The position numbers and the translations under genes are program-made. From Pantoea rodasii (GTDB lineage Bacteria; Pseudomonadota; Gammaproteobacteria; Enterobacterales; Enterobacteriaceae): a stretch of DNA of 64,000 nucleotides. Each line of letters opens with the position of its first letter. Within the stretch, counting starts at the first letter, position 1. Under the pieces are notes generated by a model that saw nothing but the letters and a program-made list of their open reading frames with translations, was not told the DNA's origin and searched no databases. Where the stretch lies: contig NZ_MLFP01000013.1 of assembly GCF_002095465.1 (NCBI RefSeq), positions 60,362 through 124,361 of the forward strand. The letters run 5' to 3'. Positions 46,312-54,936 of this stretch are shown here, one piece after another.

Positions 46312-47208
46312 GTGAAACTCGCCAAAGGTATCACCTTGCTTGCACTCGCATTGAGTGCGCACACCGCGTTTGCCGCCGATCCATCCGTTCCAACCGACAG
46401 CTCACTCCATGTTCAGGCCGATCCTGCGCTGAAAAGCCTGCTGCCAGCAGATGTGGTTAAGCGCGGTTACATCGTGGCAGGAACCAACCCCAATACGCCG
46501 CCGACCACCTTCTATAAAGAAGACAACAAAACCCTGGCCGGTCGTGAAATCGACGTAATGAACGCCGTGGGCGAACGTTTAGGGATTCAGGTCCAGTGGC
46601 GTGACACCGGCGGTTTCGACAACATTATTCCAGGTCTGAAAACCGGTCGTTATGACGTTGCGCTGTCCAACATCAATGCCACGCCAACCCGCGCCAAGAT
46701 CATCGACTTCGTAAGTTATTACGATGCCAGCCTGCTGGGTATTATTTCGCGCAAAGATGCCAACGTTGCGCCATTCAAAACGCTGGACGAGGTCTGCGGT
46801 AAAGAAGTGGGCGCCGGTTCAGGCACCACGCAGGTGACGCGTCTGGAAGAAGCCAGCAAAGCTTGTGAAGCGGCGGGTAAACAGCCGATTAAAGTATCAG
46901 TCTTCCCGGATCGTCCAGCCGGTGTGCAAGCCGTAGTCAGTGGCCGTGTTCCGATGTTCCTGGGCCCGTACGAAGGTCTGCTGTGGCAGGCGAAGGTGAT
47001 TAAGCCTATTACGCTGAGCGGCGAAATCACCGTGCATGACGCGCCGGTTTCCGTCGCCTTCCCGAAAGACTCGGCGCTGGAGCCAGCCGTGCAGGCCGCG
47101 TTGAACTCGCTGATCAAAGATGGCAGCTACAAAAAGATCCTCGATAACTGGGGCATCGGTTTTGGCGCAGTCAAAGAATCCAAACGTAACCAGGAAATCT
47201 TTCAATGA
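46312..47208 (+). CDS. Polar amino-acid ABC transporter, periplasmic binding protein
   Basis: 298 residues; GTG start after AGGAGAAGG. Signal peptide ending 'SAHTAFAAD'. Family 3 binding protein: 'GTNPNTPPTTFYKEDNKTLAGREIDVMNAVGERLG' (read in parts), 'GRYDVALSNINATPTRAKIIDFVSYY' (in parts). Closest in type to cystine/opine or general amino-acid binders (FliY/YxeM-like). It overlaps the permease by 4 bp. Given the sulfur-related genes around it, a sulfur amino-acid derivative is a reasonable ligand; this is inference. Confidence 0.93.
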   Translation: MKLAKGITLLALALSAHTAFAADPSVPTDSSLHVQADPALKSLLPADVVKRGYIVAGTNPNTPPTTFYKEDNKTLAGREIDVMNAVGERLGIQVQWRDTGGFDNIIPGLKTGRYDVALSNINATPTRAKIIDFVSYYDASLLGIISRKDANVAPFKTLDEVCGKEVGAGSGTTQVTRLEEASKACEAAGKQPIKVSVFPDRPAGVQAVVSGRVPMFLGPYEGLLWQAKVIKPITLSGEITVHDAPVSVAFPKDSALEPAVQAALNSLIKDGSYKKILDNWGIGFGAVKESKRNQEIFQ

Positions 47209-48128
47209 GTGATGTTCGTGACCACACTGACGATCTGCGGATCGTCGGCAAACGTTACTACGGACGCTGGCTGAGTGCGCTGGTGGTACTGTTGTGCGTC
47301 GTGGCGATGGCCCACTCGATGATTAACAATCCACGCTTCGAATGGAGTGTGATTGCGGAAAACTTCACCGGCGAATCGATCCTGCAGGGCGTTCTCATGA
47401 CGCTACAGCTGACGGCGATTTCGGTGGTGCTGGGCTTCGCCTTTGGTACGGTGTTGGCGCTGATGCGCCTTTCATCCAATCCGGTGCTGGTGGGCGTCAG
47501 TTGGTTCTACACCTGGTTCTTCCGGGGTGTACCGATGCTGGTGCAGCTGTTCCTGTGGTACAACATCGCCGCGCTCTATCCGACGATTTCACTTTCTATC
47601 CCAGGACTGGGCGAGCTTTGGAGCACCCAATCCAATGCGTTGGTAAGTCCATTCAGTGCGGCAGTGATCGCGCTGGTGATGCACCAGTCAGCCTATGCTG
47701 CTGAGATTGTGCGTGCGGGTATCCAGAGTGTCGGCAACGGCCAGCTGGAAGCGGCGCGGGCGCTGGGCTATCGTCCATCGCAGATTTTTCGTCATACCGT
47801 GTTGCCGCAGGCGATGCGCGCCATTATGCCGCCCGCCGGTAATGAAATTATCGGCCAGTTGAAAACCACCGCGGTGGTATCAGTGATTTCACTGCAGGAC
47901 GTGCTGTTCTCGGCGCAGATTATTTATCAGCGTACTTATGAAGTGATCCCGCTGCTGCTGGTGGCGACACTGTGGTATCTGCTGATGACCTCGGTCCTGT
48001 CGATTGGTCAGTTCTATGTTGAACGCTATTTTGGCCGTGGCGTTACGCGCCGCGAAAAACGCAGCCTGTTTAAATCCTTGCCGGGCTTTAGCGCGCAAAA
48101 ACCTGAAAGGAGCGTAAGCAATGGCTGA
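47205..48128 (+). CDS. Polar amino-acid ABC transporter permease
   Basis: 307 residues with five or six membrane helices. The HisM/GlnP signature is 'EAARALGYRPSQIFRHTVLPQAMRAIMPPAGNEI' (in parts), including the EAA loop that contacts the ATPase, and 'IALVMHQSAYAAEIVRAGIQSV' (in parts). The long N-terminal extension (about 45 residues before the first helix) is larger than in GlnP. It overlaps the ATPase gene by 8 bp. Confidence 0.93.
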   Translation: MSDVRDHTDDLRIVGKRYYGRWLSALVVLLCVVAMAHSMINNPRFEWSVIAENFTGESILQGVLMTLQLTAISVVLGFAFGTVLALMRLSSNPVLVGVSWFYTWFFRGVPMLVQLFLWYNIAALYPTISLSIPGLGELWSTQSNALVSPFSAAVIALVMHQSAYAAEIVRAGIQSVGNGQLEAARALGYRPSQIFRHTVLPQAMRAIMPPAGNEIIGQLKTTAVVSVISLQDVLFSAQIIYQRTYEVIPLLLVATLWYLLMTSVLSIGQFYVERYFGRGVTRREKRSLFKSLPGFSAQKPERSVSNG

Positions 48129-48881
48129 AGCGATCGCCTTACGTAAAGTCACCAAACGCTTTTCCGGCGTCACTATCCTCGATGAAGTGAATCTGGATAT
48201 TCCCGCCGGTTCGGTCACGGTGATCCTCGGTCCTTCGGGTTCGGGGAAATCCACCTTGCTGCGCTGCATCAACCATCTGGAAAAGCTGGATGGCGGCACC
48301 ATTCGCATCGGTGGCGAAATAATTGGCTATAAACAGAAAGGCCAGGCGCTGCACGAGTTAAGCAGCGGTGAGATTGCGCGTCAACGCGCGCAAATTGGCA
48401 TGGTGTTCCAGCAGTTCAACCTGTTCCCGCACCGCACCGTATTGCAAAACATCGTTGATGCGCCGATGCGTGTGAAAAACAGAACCGCCAGCAGGCGACC
48501 AGCAAAGCGCTGTCGCTGCTCAAGCAGGTGGGTCTGTCAGGGCGTGAAGATGAGTGGCCGCAAAATCTCTCCGGTGGACAGCAACAGCGTGTGGCGATCG
48601 CCCGTGCGCTGGCGATGGATCCCGGCGTAATGCTGTTTGATGAACCAACCTCGGCACTGGATCCAGAACTGGTGGGCGAAGTATTGCAGGTGATTCAACA
48701 GCTGGCCCACTCTGGCATCACTATGGTAATCGTGACGCACGAAATTGGCTTTGCGCGCGAGGTCGCCGATAACATTGTCTTTATGGAAGACGGCAAAATC
48801 GTGGCGGCCGGTCCGACCCAGCAAGTCCTCGATGACCCGGAAAACGGGCGCGTAAGAAACTTTATTGCAACGGTGCTCTAA
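48121..48881 (+). CDS. Polar amino-acid ABC transporter ATPase (frameshifted)
   Basis: GlnQ/HisP family. Walker A 'GPSGSGKST' (about residue 37), Q-loop 'MVFQQFNLFPH', signature 'LSGGQQQRVAIARALAMDP', Walker B 'VMLFDEPTSALDP', H-loop 'VIVTHEIGFA'. The frame breaks in A5 at 48475-48479; A6 restores 'MRVKKQNRQQATSKALSLLKQVG' (in parts) and a 253-residue protein. All catalytic motifs are intact either side of the break, so this looks like a sequencing error. It is the last gene of the transporter and is followed after 35 bp by the sulfoxide reductase. Confidence 0.9.
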
Positions 48882-48916
48882 GCACCGTTTTTCATTTTTG
48901 ATAGCCAGGAACAGTG

Positions 48917-51204
48917 ATGACGCAAAACCGGTAATGCACAGCGCCCACTGGGGTGCTTTTCATGCCCAGCAAGCGGGCGATCGCCTCACCATTAAACCTT
49001 TCGCCGGCGATCCCGATCCCAGTCCGCTGCTGCAAAATTTCCATACGGCACTTAATCATCCGGCGCGCGTTTCGCGTCCGATGGTGCGTCGTGGTTGGCT
49101 GGAAGATGGGCCAGGCCCCGACCAGCGCCGTGGCAACGACGAATACGTGGCCGTGAGCTGGGAGCAAGCCTGTGAATTAGTGGCGCGTGAGCTGAAGCGC
49201 GTGGGCGACACTCACGGGCCGGAAGGCATTTTTGGCGGCTCATACGGCTGGTCGAGCGCTGGACGTTTTCACCATGCGCAAAGTCAGGTGCACCGCTTTC
49301 TGAATACCACGCTGGGCGGCTACGTCCGTTCCGTCAACAGCTACAGTTCCGGCTCTGCTTCGGTGCTGCTGCCGCATATCGTCGGCGACATGAATGAGAT
49401 TGCACGACGCGGCGTGAGCTGGGAAGAGATTGCCCAGCACAGTGAAATTGTCATCGCCTTTGGCGGTCTGGCGTTAAAAAACTCACAGGTGGCGAGCGGC
49501 GGATTAAGCGAGCACACCGAGCGCGGCTTTATGCAGCAGGCCGCCCAGCGCGGCACGCGTTTTATCTCGGTTAGCCCGCTAAAAAGTGATCTCCCTGCGG
49601 AAGCCAAAGGTGAGTGGCTGGCCTTGCGTCCAGGCACCGATGCCGCATTTATTCTCGGTGTTTTATCCGTATTGATTGATGAACAGCTGACGGATGAAGC
49701 CTTCCTCAGCCGCTACACCGTGGGTTGGCCGGAGATGGTCGCCTATATCCGCGGCGAAGAGGATGGCACACAGCGTGATGCCGCCTGGGCAGCGGAGATT
49801 TGCGGCGTCAGCGCGGCATTTATCACTGATTTTGCTCGCCAGCTACCTGGTAAACGCGTGCTGGTTACCGTTGCGCATGCGCTACAACGTTCTGAGCATG
49901 GTGAACAACCGGTGTGGCTCGGGCTGGTGCTGGCCGCCGCGCTGGGTCAACCGGGTTTACCGGGCGGCGGTTACACCTATGCGCTGGGCGCGTTGGGTCA
50001 TTACGGCAAACACCACAATCTGGTGAGTTTTCCCGCTTTGCCGCAGGGTAAAAATGGCATCGATCGCCTGATTCCGGTGGCACGCATCTCGGACATGCTG
50101 CTCAATCCCGGTAAACCGTTCGATTACAATGGCCGCCGCTTAACCTATCCGCATATTCGTTTAGCCTACTGGGCGGGCGGCAATCCGTTCCATCACCATC
50201 AGGATCTGGCGCGACTCCGCCAGGCATTTTGCCAGCTGGATACGTTGATTGTGCATGAGATTGCCTGGACCGCCAGCGCGCGCCATGCCGATATCGTATT
50301 GCCCGCAACCATGACCTTAGAACGCGAAGATGTCGGCGGGGCGCCCACCGATCGTCATCTGTTTGCCATGCAGCCGGTCGCGCAGCCGCACGGTGAAGCC
50401 AAAGATGACTACACGATTTTTACCGAGCTGGCACGTCTGCTAGGCAGCGAAGAGGCGTTTACCGAAGGTCGCGATACGCGAGGCTGGTTGGAACATCACT
50501 ACGCGCAGTTACAACAAAAGCTGGCGATGCATCAGGTTGAAATCCCCGATTTCGAACAGTTCTGGCAGCAGGGCGTGCTGGAGTTGCCGCAGCTCAAAGA
50601 CGGTGGGCGGATGATGAATGCCTTCCGTGCCGATCCCGAGGCATCACCACTGCCAACCCCGAGCGGAAAAATCGAAATCTATTCGGCGACCATCGCCAGT
50701 TTTGATTATGAAAACTGTCCGGGACATCCGGTGTGGCGAGAGCCGCAGCAAAAGCCCGATGCCGATCATCCGTTCTGGCTTATCGCCAATCAGCCCGCCA
50801 CGCGTTTGCACAGCCAATTGGATTTCGGTGATTACAGCCTGAGCGGCAAACGCGATGGCCGTGAGGTGTGCAGCCTGAATCCTGATAATGCGGCATCGCT
50901 GGGTATCAATGACGGCGAGATTATCGAACTGTACAACCCGCGCGGCCACGTGCTGGCCAGTGCGCGCGTGACCGATAGCGTGATGCCGGGCGTGGTGCAG
51001 TTGCCAACGGGTGCCTGGTACGATCCGGTGGATCCCACCGCGCTGCGTCCGTTATGTCGTCACGGCAACCCCAATGTGCTGACGCTGGATATTGGCACGT
51101 CCTCGCTGACGCAGGGATGCAGTGGACAGATCACCGTAGTTCAGGTGCGCAAATACGCCGGAGAACTGACGCCGGTGCAGGCATTTATCCCGCCGCAAGG
51201 TTAG
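48917..51204 (+). CDS. Second molybdopterin sulfoxide reductase, BisC/DMSO reductase family
   Basis: About 755-762 residues, a paralog of the gene at 14936. Shared features are 'GSYGWSSAGRFHHAQSQ' (Mo-ligand Ser), 'YWAGGNPFHHHQDLARL' and 'TGAWYDPVDPTALRPLCRHGNPNVLT' (in parts). No N-terminal Fe-S Cys or Tat signal. The frame is open from ATG 48934; an ATG at 48917 with AGGA upstream is a better start if one base is missing in A4 (48923-48926), giving 'MTQKPVMHSAHWG'. It follows an amino-acid transporter and so may reduce an imported sulfoxide such as methionine or S-alkylcysteine sulfoxide. Confidence 0.88.
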
Positions 51205-51214
51205 CTTTGAGTAT

Positions 51215-51234
51215 GGGCGGCCGCATGGCCGCCC
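51215..51234. terminator. Bidirectional hairpin terminator
   Basis: GGGCGGCC-GCAT-GGCCGCCC, a perfect 8-bp stem between the convergent sulfoxide reductase and VOC genes. Confidence 0.65.
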
Positions 51235-51241
51235 CAGAACA

Positions 51242-51625
51242 TCACTCTTCCAGCTGCAACCACATCACGCGTAAACGGTGTCCATCAGGATCGATGGCCG
51301 TGAAGGTGTAGCCAAAATCCATCACTGCAGGCGACTGCACAATGGTGATCTCACGGAAGGCGCCCCATTCGTTGTAAAGGAAATCCACGTCCGCTTTGTG
51401 TTGCACCTTGAAAGTGATTTCGCCGTTGGGCGTGAACTGCTGGGTATCCACAGACGGCAGAACGGTGTATTTCGACCACAAACCCAGTTTGAATCCGTTG
51501 TTAAAAACAAACATCGCAAAAGTGGGCGTGACATTAATTGGCTTGATATCAAACAGCGATGCATAAAAGTCGGCGCTCTTCACAACGTTCGGGACGTACA
51601 GAATGGTCATATCAGCAGTGAACAT
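51242..51625 (-). CDS. VOC-family (glyoxalase/bleomycin-resistance fold) protein
   Basis: 127 residues; start ATG 51625 after AAGGAG. A single vicinal-oxygen-chelate domain with two beta-alpha-beta-beta-beta repeats ('ILYVPNVVKSADFYASLF', 'YTFTAIDPDGHRLRVMW'). Glu/His metal positions are partly present ('DPDGH'). PhnB-like or antibiotic-binding function cannot be told apart. A single gene. Confidence 0.85.
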   Translation of the reverse strand: MFTADMTILYVPNVVKSADFYASLFDIKPINVTPTFAMFVFNNGFKLGLWSKYTVLPSVDTQQFTPNGEITFKVQHKADVDFLYNEWGAFREITIVQSPAVMDFGYTFTAIDPDGHRLRVMWLQLEE

Positions 51626-51855
51626 GGTTTTTCTCCTTGTGTGTTTACCGCTGTAGAGTACGAGAGGGTTGTGACAGAATCTGTCAGTAGTCGAAATCAT
51701 GAGCGTGTTTATTGCCATCACACTCGCTAAGCGAAGTTAAGTGATAGCAGAGTAATATCCAGGAATGCTTAATGGCGGCAAGCTCCGAAAATCTTATTTA
51801 AGGATTAGTGAACGTTGATGCCTGCAATTGATGAGTGATTAAATCAGATCAAAAA

Positions 51856-51873
51856 GCCCCAGTTCTCTGGGGC
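51856..51873 (-). terminator. Rho-independent terminator of the ymgB/ariR-like gene
   Basis: GCCCCAG/CTGGGGC with a 4-nt loop, followed on the minus strand by five T. It is 66 bp beyond the stop of the small gene at 51939. Confidence 0.8.
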
Positions 51874-51938
51874 AAATTTTGTTGGTATACGAGAAGACAA
51901 ACGTCCTTATTCACTAAAAATTTTACACAACAAACATC

Positions 51939-52195
51939 TCAGGATTGGGTGTCGTTCTGAGTACTCAAAACAACCATCTCCAGTGCATTTCGGTAAATAT
52001 TCTGCACGGCTTCATCATGTTCTGTTTCAAGCCTCAGAATAAGAGCAAGGATAATATCCTTATTCGTAATGCGTTTTTTCTTGAGGTGAGTTCCAGACGA
52101 ACCTCATGCAAAACAGCGAGTTCGGTATGATATTGCCCACTGTTTATACTGGAGTTTTCAAAGAGCTGAGACTCACGTGTCGCAGTAATGTCCAT
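51939..52195 (-). CDS. YmgB/AriR-family Rcs connector/biofilm protein (frameshifted)
   Basis: Small helical protein. ATG 52195 gives 'MDITATRESQLFENSSINSG' then 'YHTELAVLHEVRLELTSRK'. Restoring one base in T6 at 52074-52079 continues 'KRITNKDIILALILRLETEHDEAV' (in parts), ending 'LEMVVLSTQNDTQS', 85 residues. The 'TNKDIILALILRLET' segment matches the hallmark of E. coli YmgB/AriR ('NNKNIILSLIHSLET'), a dimeric helical protein that links stress signals to the Rcs phosphorelay and biofilm control. It is one base short of a multiple of three. The two open pieces are too short to stand out. Confidence 0.75.
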
Positions 52196-52271
52196 AAAGC
52201 CTCATGCTGTAAATAATAAATTTTATAAACGCTCGACATGGCGGGCGAAGATACCGCACGGTGTAAAAATA

Positions 52272-52307
52272 CCTCTGTAAGTGGAAATCCAAAAACACTT
52301 ACAGAGG
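52272..52307. repeat. 12-bp perfect inverted repeat in AT-rich intergenic DNA
   Basis: CCTCTGTAAGTG / CACTTACAGAGG with a 12-nt spacer, about 77 bp upstream of the ymgB/ariR-like start. It could be a terminator remnant or a regulator site. The 52196-52444 stretch shows no gene. Confidence 0.5.
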
Positions 52308-52332
52308 CGATGCAATGCATCATTCGTTACGA

Positions 52333-52346
52333 GCGATTTAAATCGC
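52333..52346. repeat. 14-bp palindrome
   Basis: GCGATTTAAATCGC, a perfect palindrome close to the inverted repeat at 52272-52307; together they may form a control region. Confidence 0.35.
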
Positions 52347-52444
52347 ACGACAAACTTATACAGAATTTTTAAACTTGTACAACGATAAATGATAAATTCA
52401 GAGTGGTATGAGGTGTATTCTATTTACCTTTTTGTTTTAATGAA

Positions 52445-53058
52445 ATGATATTAATCATTTGTTGTGATAATGGACGTTTTATCTCATTTTTTGATGGATC
52501 GCATGATGAATTGGAAAGAAAAAATAATTTTTTTTATCAGTGGTTAATTTTTAAGGTATTCAGTTCGGAATTGTACAATTTGGCTTTATTCGATAGAGAC
52601 CTTGAAGTTTGTACGTTCATACAATTTTGGTTTTTCTGAATAGCAATGCTACAAACATGTTGAGGATATTTATTTTCCTGTTAGCCTTTCAAATTACCCA
52701 CAAAGAGCTACAACTTAATTTCAGAAAAATAATTGTTGAGGTGCGTTTGAACGCATTGGATTTAGACGTTGAGTTTTATGCGGTCCAGTTGAGAAAACTG
52801 GCGGCTTTTCACCAGTCAGGAAAAAGTATTACTGAAGTAAAAATGCAGGTGGATGCGACTATACAGCATATGAAAGAGACTTTGGGCAAAGACAAGGCAC
52901 AGCAGGTCGTGAAATGGGATGAACTACTCACGGCTCTCGAAAAGTTTAATAGAAACACCGCTCACCCTATGTGGATGGCAGTGATTAAGCACGCAAAACA
53001 CCGTATCAAAAGCCGCATACAGACAGCAGTTTATTGCAGGCAGCATTTTAATCGCTGA
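52445..53058 (+). CDS. Hypothetical protein in AT-rich DNA (probably frameshifted)
   Basis: Two open segments, 52445-52639 and 52609-53058, would become one 204-residue frame if one T were missing from T5 near 52631-52635 ('QFWFFLNSNATNMLR'). The total is one base short of a multiple of three, like the other broken genes here. The C-terminal half is hydrophilic and helical ('VQLRKLAAFHQSGKSITEVK', then 'ATIQHMKETLGKDKAQQVVKWDELLTAL' in parts). A rho-independent terminator follows at 53143. The base composition is far lower in G+C than neighbours, suggesting transfer. No family recognised. The N-terminal half could be chance. Confidence 0.35.
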
Positions 53059-53142
53059 GTGCGGCAGATTAGATTTCCAGAGTAAATCGCTGCAACAAAT
53101 CATTCACAGGGCGCGTGAAAACTCATTTAAGGCTTCAATTAA

Positions 53143-53172
53143 AGCTGTGTCCTGGAGGATACGGCTTTTTTT
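53143..53172 (+). terminator. Rho-independent terminator
   Basis: AGCTGTGTCCT pairs with AGGATACGGCT (11 bp, two G-U pairs) and is followed by seven T. It lies 85 bp after the AT-rich hypothetical gene. Nothing else is seen in 53059-53402 except the promoter of the next gene. Confidence 0.75.
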
Positions 53173-53402
53173 ACATCCGTCGATACTCTGTTGGCGCAAT
53201 TATATCTATGTAACTGGCTCTTAAATTGAGCCTCAAGAGAGATCAATGTGTTGGCGAGCTCATTTGTGGATGTATGGCAAGTGATGTCGCCACTCTGCAC
53301 AACTGTCAGAAGCCCGGTATGAACTTTTAGTCGCACTCGCGCTCAATATCCTGATAATACACACAGGATTTTTTTACTGAACGCTGTAAACGGAGAGATG
53401 AA

Positions 53403-53627
53403 ATGGTCAATGACTACTTTGCACCACCCCCAATGGGTATGACGCCGGAACAACACAAGCGGACCATCGCTGTGGCGGCCGCTTTAGCTGTGGCGAAGGA
53501 ATCCGTCAGTGCCTCAACCTCCGCCAGCGGTTCAAAAGCGTCGTGGGATCTTCAGGCGGTTGCTAATGAGATCTCCAACCTGGCGGATGCGATTCAGGAC
53601 GCGCTTGAGCCTGAAGACCAGATTTAA
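53403..53627 (+). CDS. Small conserved hypothetical protein
   Basis: 74 residues with a good ribosome site (GGAGAG) and its own terminator. Begins 'MVNDYFAPPPMGMTPEQHKR', then an Ala/Ser-rich helix and an acidic C-terminus ('AIQDALEPEDQI'). No signal peptide or membrane helix. No family recognised. Codon use fits the host, unlike the AT-rich DNA before it. Confidence 0.7.
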   Translation: MVNDYFAPPPMGMTPEQHKRTIAVAAALAVAKESVSASTSASGSKASWDLQAVANEISNLADAIQDALEPEDQI

Positions 53628-53647
53628 CCGCAGGTAACTGCACACAT

Positions 53648-53679
53648 GACGGCTGTTTTGGCCGTCTTGTGATTTTTTT
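53648..53679 (+). terminator. Rho-independent terminator
   Basis: GACGGC/GCCGTC with a 7-nt loop, followed a few bases later by seven T. It ends the small hypothetical gene. Confidence 0.85.
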
Positions 53680-53771
53680 AAAATTATTTTCGCCAGCCTG
53701 CATCCAGTTAAGCCCCTCCTTACGTATATCCCGTTGTGAGCAACTCCTTCGCTCCCCTACAACGAGGATTT

Positions 53772-54338
53772 ATGATGAAAAAGCTAATCACCACTGCCGT
53801 CATCTCAGGCGCGTTAATGTTCACTGCCACCACCTTCGCAGCCATGAATTCTGATTCTGTCATGGTCGGCGGTGCCGCCATGTACCCGCAGAAAAACATC
53901 ATTGAAAATGCCCTCAACTCAAAAGATCACACCACTTTGGTCGCAGCAGTCAAAGCGGCGGGATTAGTCGACACGCTGCAGGGTAAAGGTCCCTTTACCG
54001 TCTTCGCGCCAACCAACGCCGCGTTTGCCAAATTGCCTGCGGGCACCGTAGACAGTCTGGTGAAACCAGAAAACAAAGCCAAGCTCACCAGCATCCTCAC
54101 TTACCACGTCGTGGCCGGTAAATACGATATGAAAGCGCTGGAAATGAAAATCAAACAAGGCGGCGGTCATGCGGAATTGAAAACCGTTAACGGTCAGCCT
54201 TTATGGATTATGAGCAACGGTCCTCACAATATTCAGTTGAAAGATGGCCAGGGCAATGTGGCCAATATCAGTACTTATGATGTAAACCAGAAAAATGGTG
54301 TGATCGACGTCATCGACACCGTCCTGATGCCTAAGTAA
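53772..54338 (+). CDS. Secreted fasciclin (FAS1) domain protein
   Basis: 188 residues; start at ATG 53772 after GAGGATTT. Signal peptide ending 'TATTFAAMN'. One FAS1 domain (about 42-187) with both conserved boxes: H1 'FTVFAPTNAAFAKLP' and H2 'YHVVAGKYD', ending 'NGVIDVIDTVLMPK'. FAS1 proteins are surface or periplasmic adhesion/binding proteins. It sits 43 bp before an ECF sigma/anti-sigma pair, as mpt70/mpt83 sit with sigK-rskA in mycobacteria, so it is a likely target of the sigma factor. Confidence 0.93.
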   Translation: MMKKLITTAVISGALMFTATTFAAMNSDSVMVGGAAMYPQKNIIENALNSKDHTTLVAAVKAAGLVDTLQGKGPFTVFAPTNAAFAKLPAGTVDSLVKPENKAKLTSILTYHVVAGKYDMKALEMKIKQGGGHAELKTVNGQPLWIMSNGPHNIQLKDGQGNVANISTYDVNQKNGVIDVIDTVLMPK

Positions 54339-54350
54339 TTGGCTATACTC

Positions 54351-54372
54351 GGAAGGCATTTCAATGCCTTCC
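54351..54372 (+). promoter_or_regulatory. Hairpin between the fasciclin gene and the sigma gene
   Basis: GGAAGGCATT-TC-AATGCCTTCC, a perfect 10-bp stem ending 9 bp before the sigma ATG (54382). No T tract. It may limit read-through, protect an mRNA end or modulate initiation. Confidence 0.55.
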
Positions 54373-54381
54373 GGGAAAAAC

Positions 54382-54936
54382 ATGGATAACGTTTTGGCTC
54401 AACAGCAGGTGAAATTATTGCGGGCGATTGCGCAAGGCGATCGCCCGGCATTTGAACAACTGTATCGACTCACTTCTCCGCATTTATTTGCACTTGCATT
54501 GCGCACTTTGCGCCAGCCAGCCTGGGCGGAAGAAGTGCTGCATGATTGCTTCCTCACTATCTGGAACCGAGCCGACAGCTATGATGCCGCACTCAGCGCA
54601 CCCATGACATGGATGACGCATATTGTGCGTAACCGCTGTATCGACTGGTTGCGCAGCGGGCAGGCGCGTGAAGCATTGGCGTCAGAGGAATACAGTGACA
54701 GCACTCAGGAAACGGATGCTGATAGTACAGAGCAGCCGTTTGATGATTCGCAGGCGGCCCGTTTACAACATTGCTTGCAGCACCTCAGCAGTGAGCAACG
54801 GCAAAGTGTCACGCTGGCTTACTATCAGGGGATGTCGCACAGCGATATTGCTGCCTGGTTACAACAGCCGGTTGGGTCAGTGAAAAGTTGGATCCGTCGT
54901 GCGATGGAGCATCTTCGGGAGTGCGTGGGCCTATGA
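54382..54936 (+). CDS. ECF sigma factor, SigK/RpoE-like
   Basis: 184 residues. Region 2 'FEQLYRLTSPHLFALALRTL' and 'AEEVLHDCFLTIWNRADSYD'; 'SAPMTWMTHIVRNRCIDWLR' (2.3-2.4). Region 4 'LSSEQRQSVTLAYYQGMSHSDIAAWLQQPVGSVKSWIRRAMEHL' (in parts), the -35 binding helix-turn-helix. It overlaps the anti-sigma gene by 4 bp. The start is ATG 54382; an ATG at 54364 lies inside the hairpin. Confidence 0.93.
   Translation: MDNVLAQQQVKLLRAIAQGDRPAFEQLYRLTSPHLFALALRTLRQPAWAEEVLHDCFLTIWNRADSYDAALSAPMTWMTHIVRNRCIDWLRSGQAREALASEEYSDSTQETDADSTEQPFDDSQAARLQHCLQHLSSEQRQSVTLAYYQGMSHSDIAAWLQQPVGSVKSWIRRAMEHLRECVGL

Noticed and set aside
51945..52130. Plus-strand 61-codon frame
   Set aside because: It is antisense to the YmgB/AriR-like frame, which has family resemblance and a terminator.
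53139..53336. Minus-strand 65-codon frame
   Set aside because: It runs through a strong plus-strand terminator hairpin and has no ribosome site or family resemblance.
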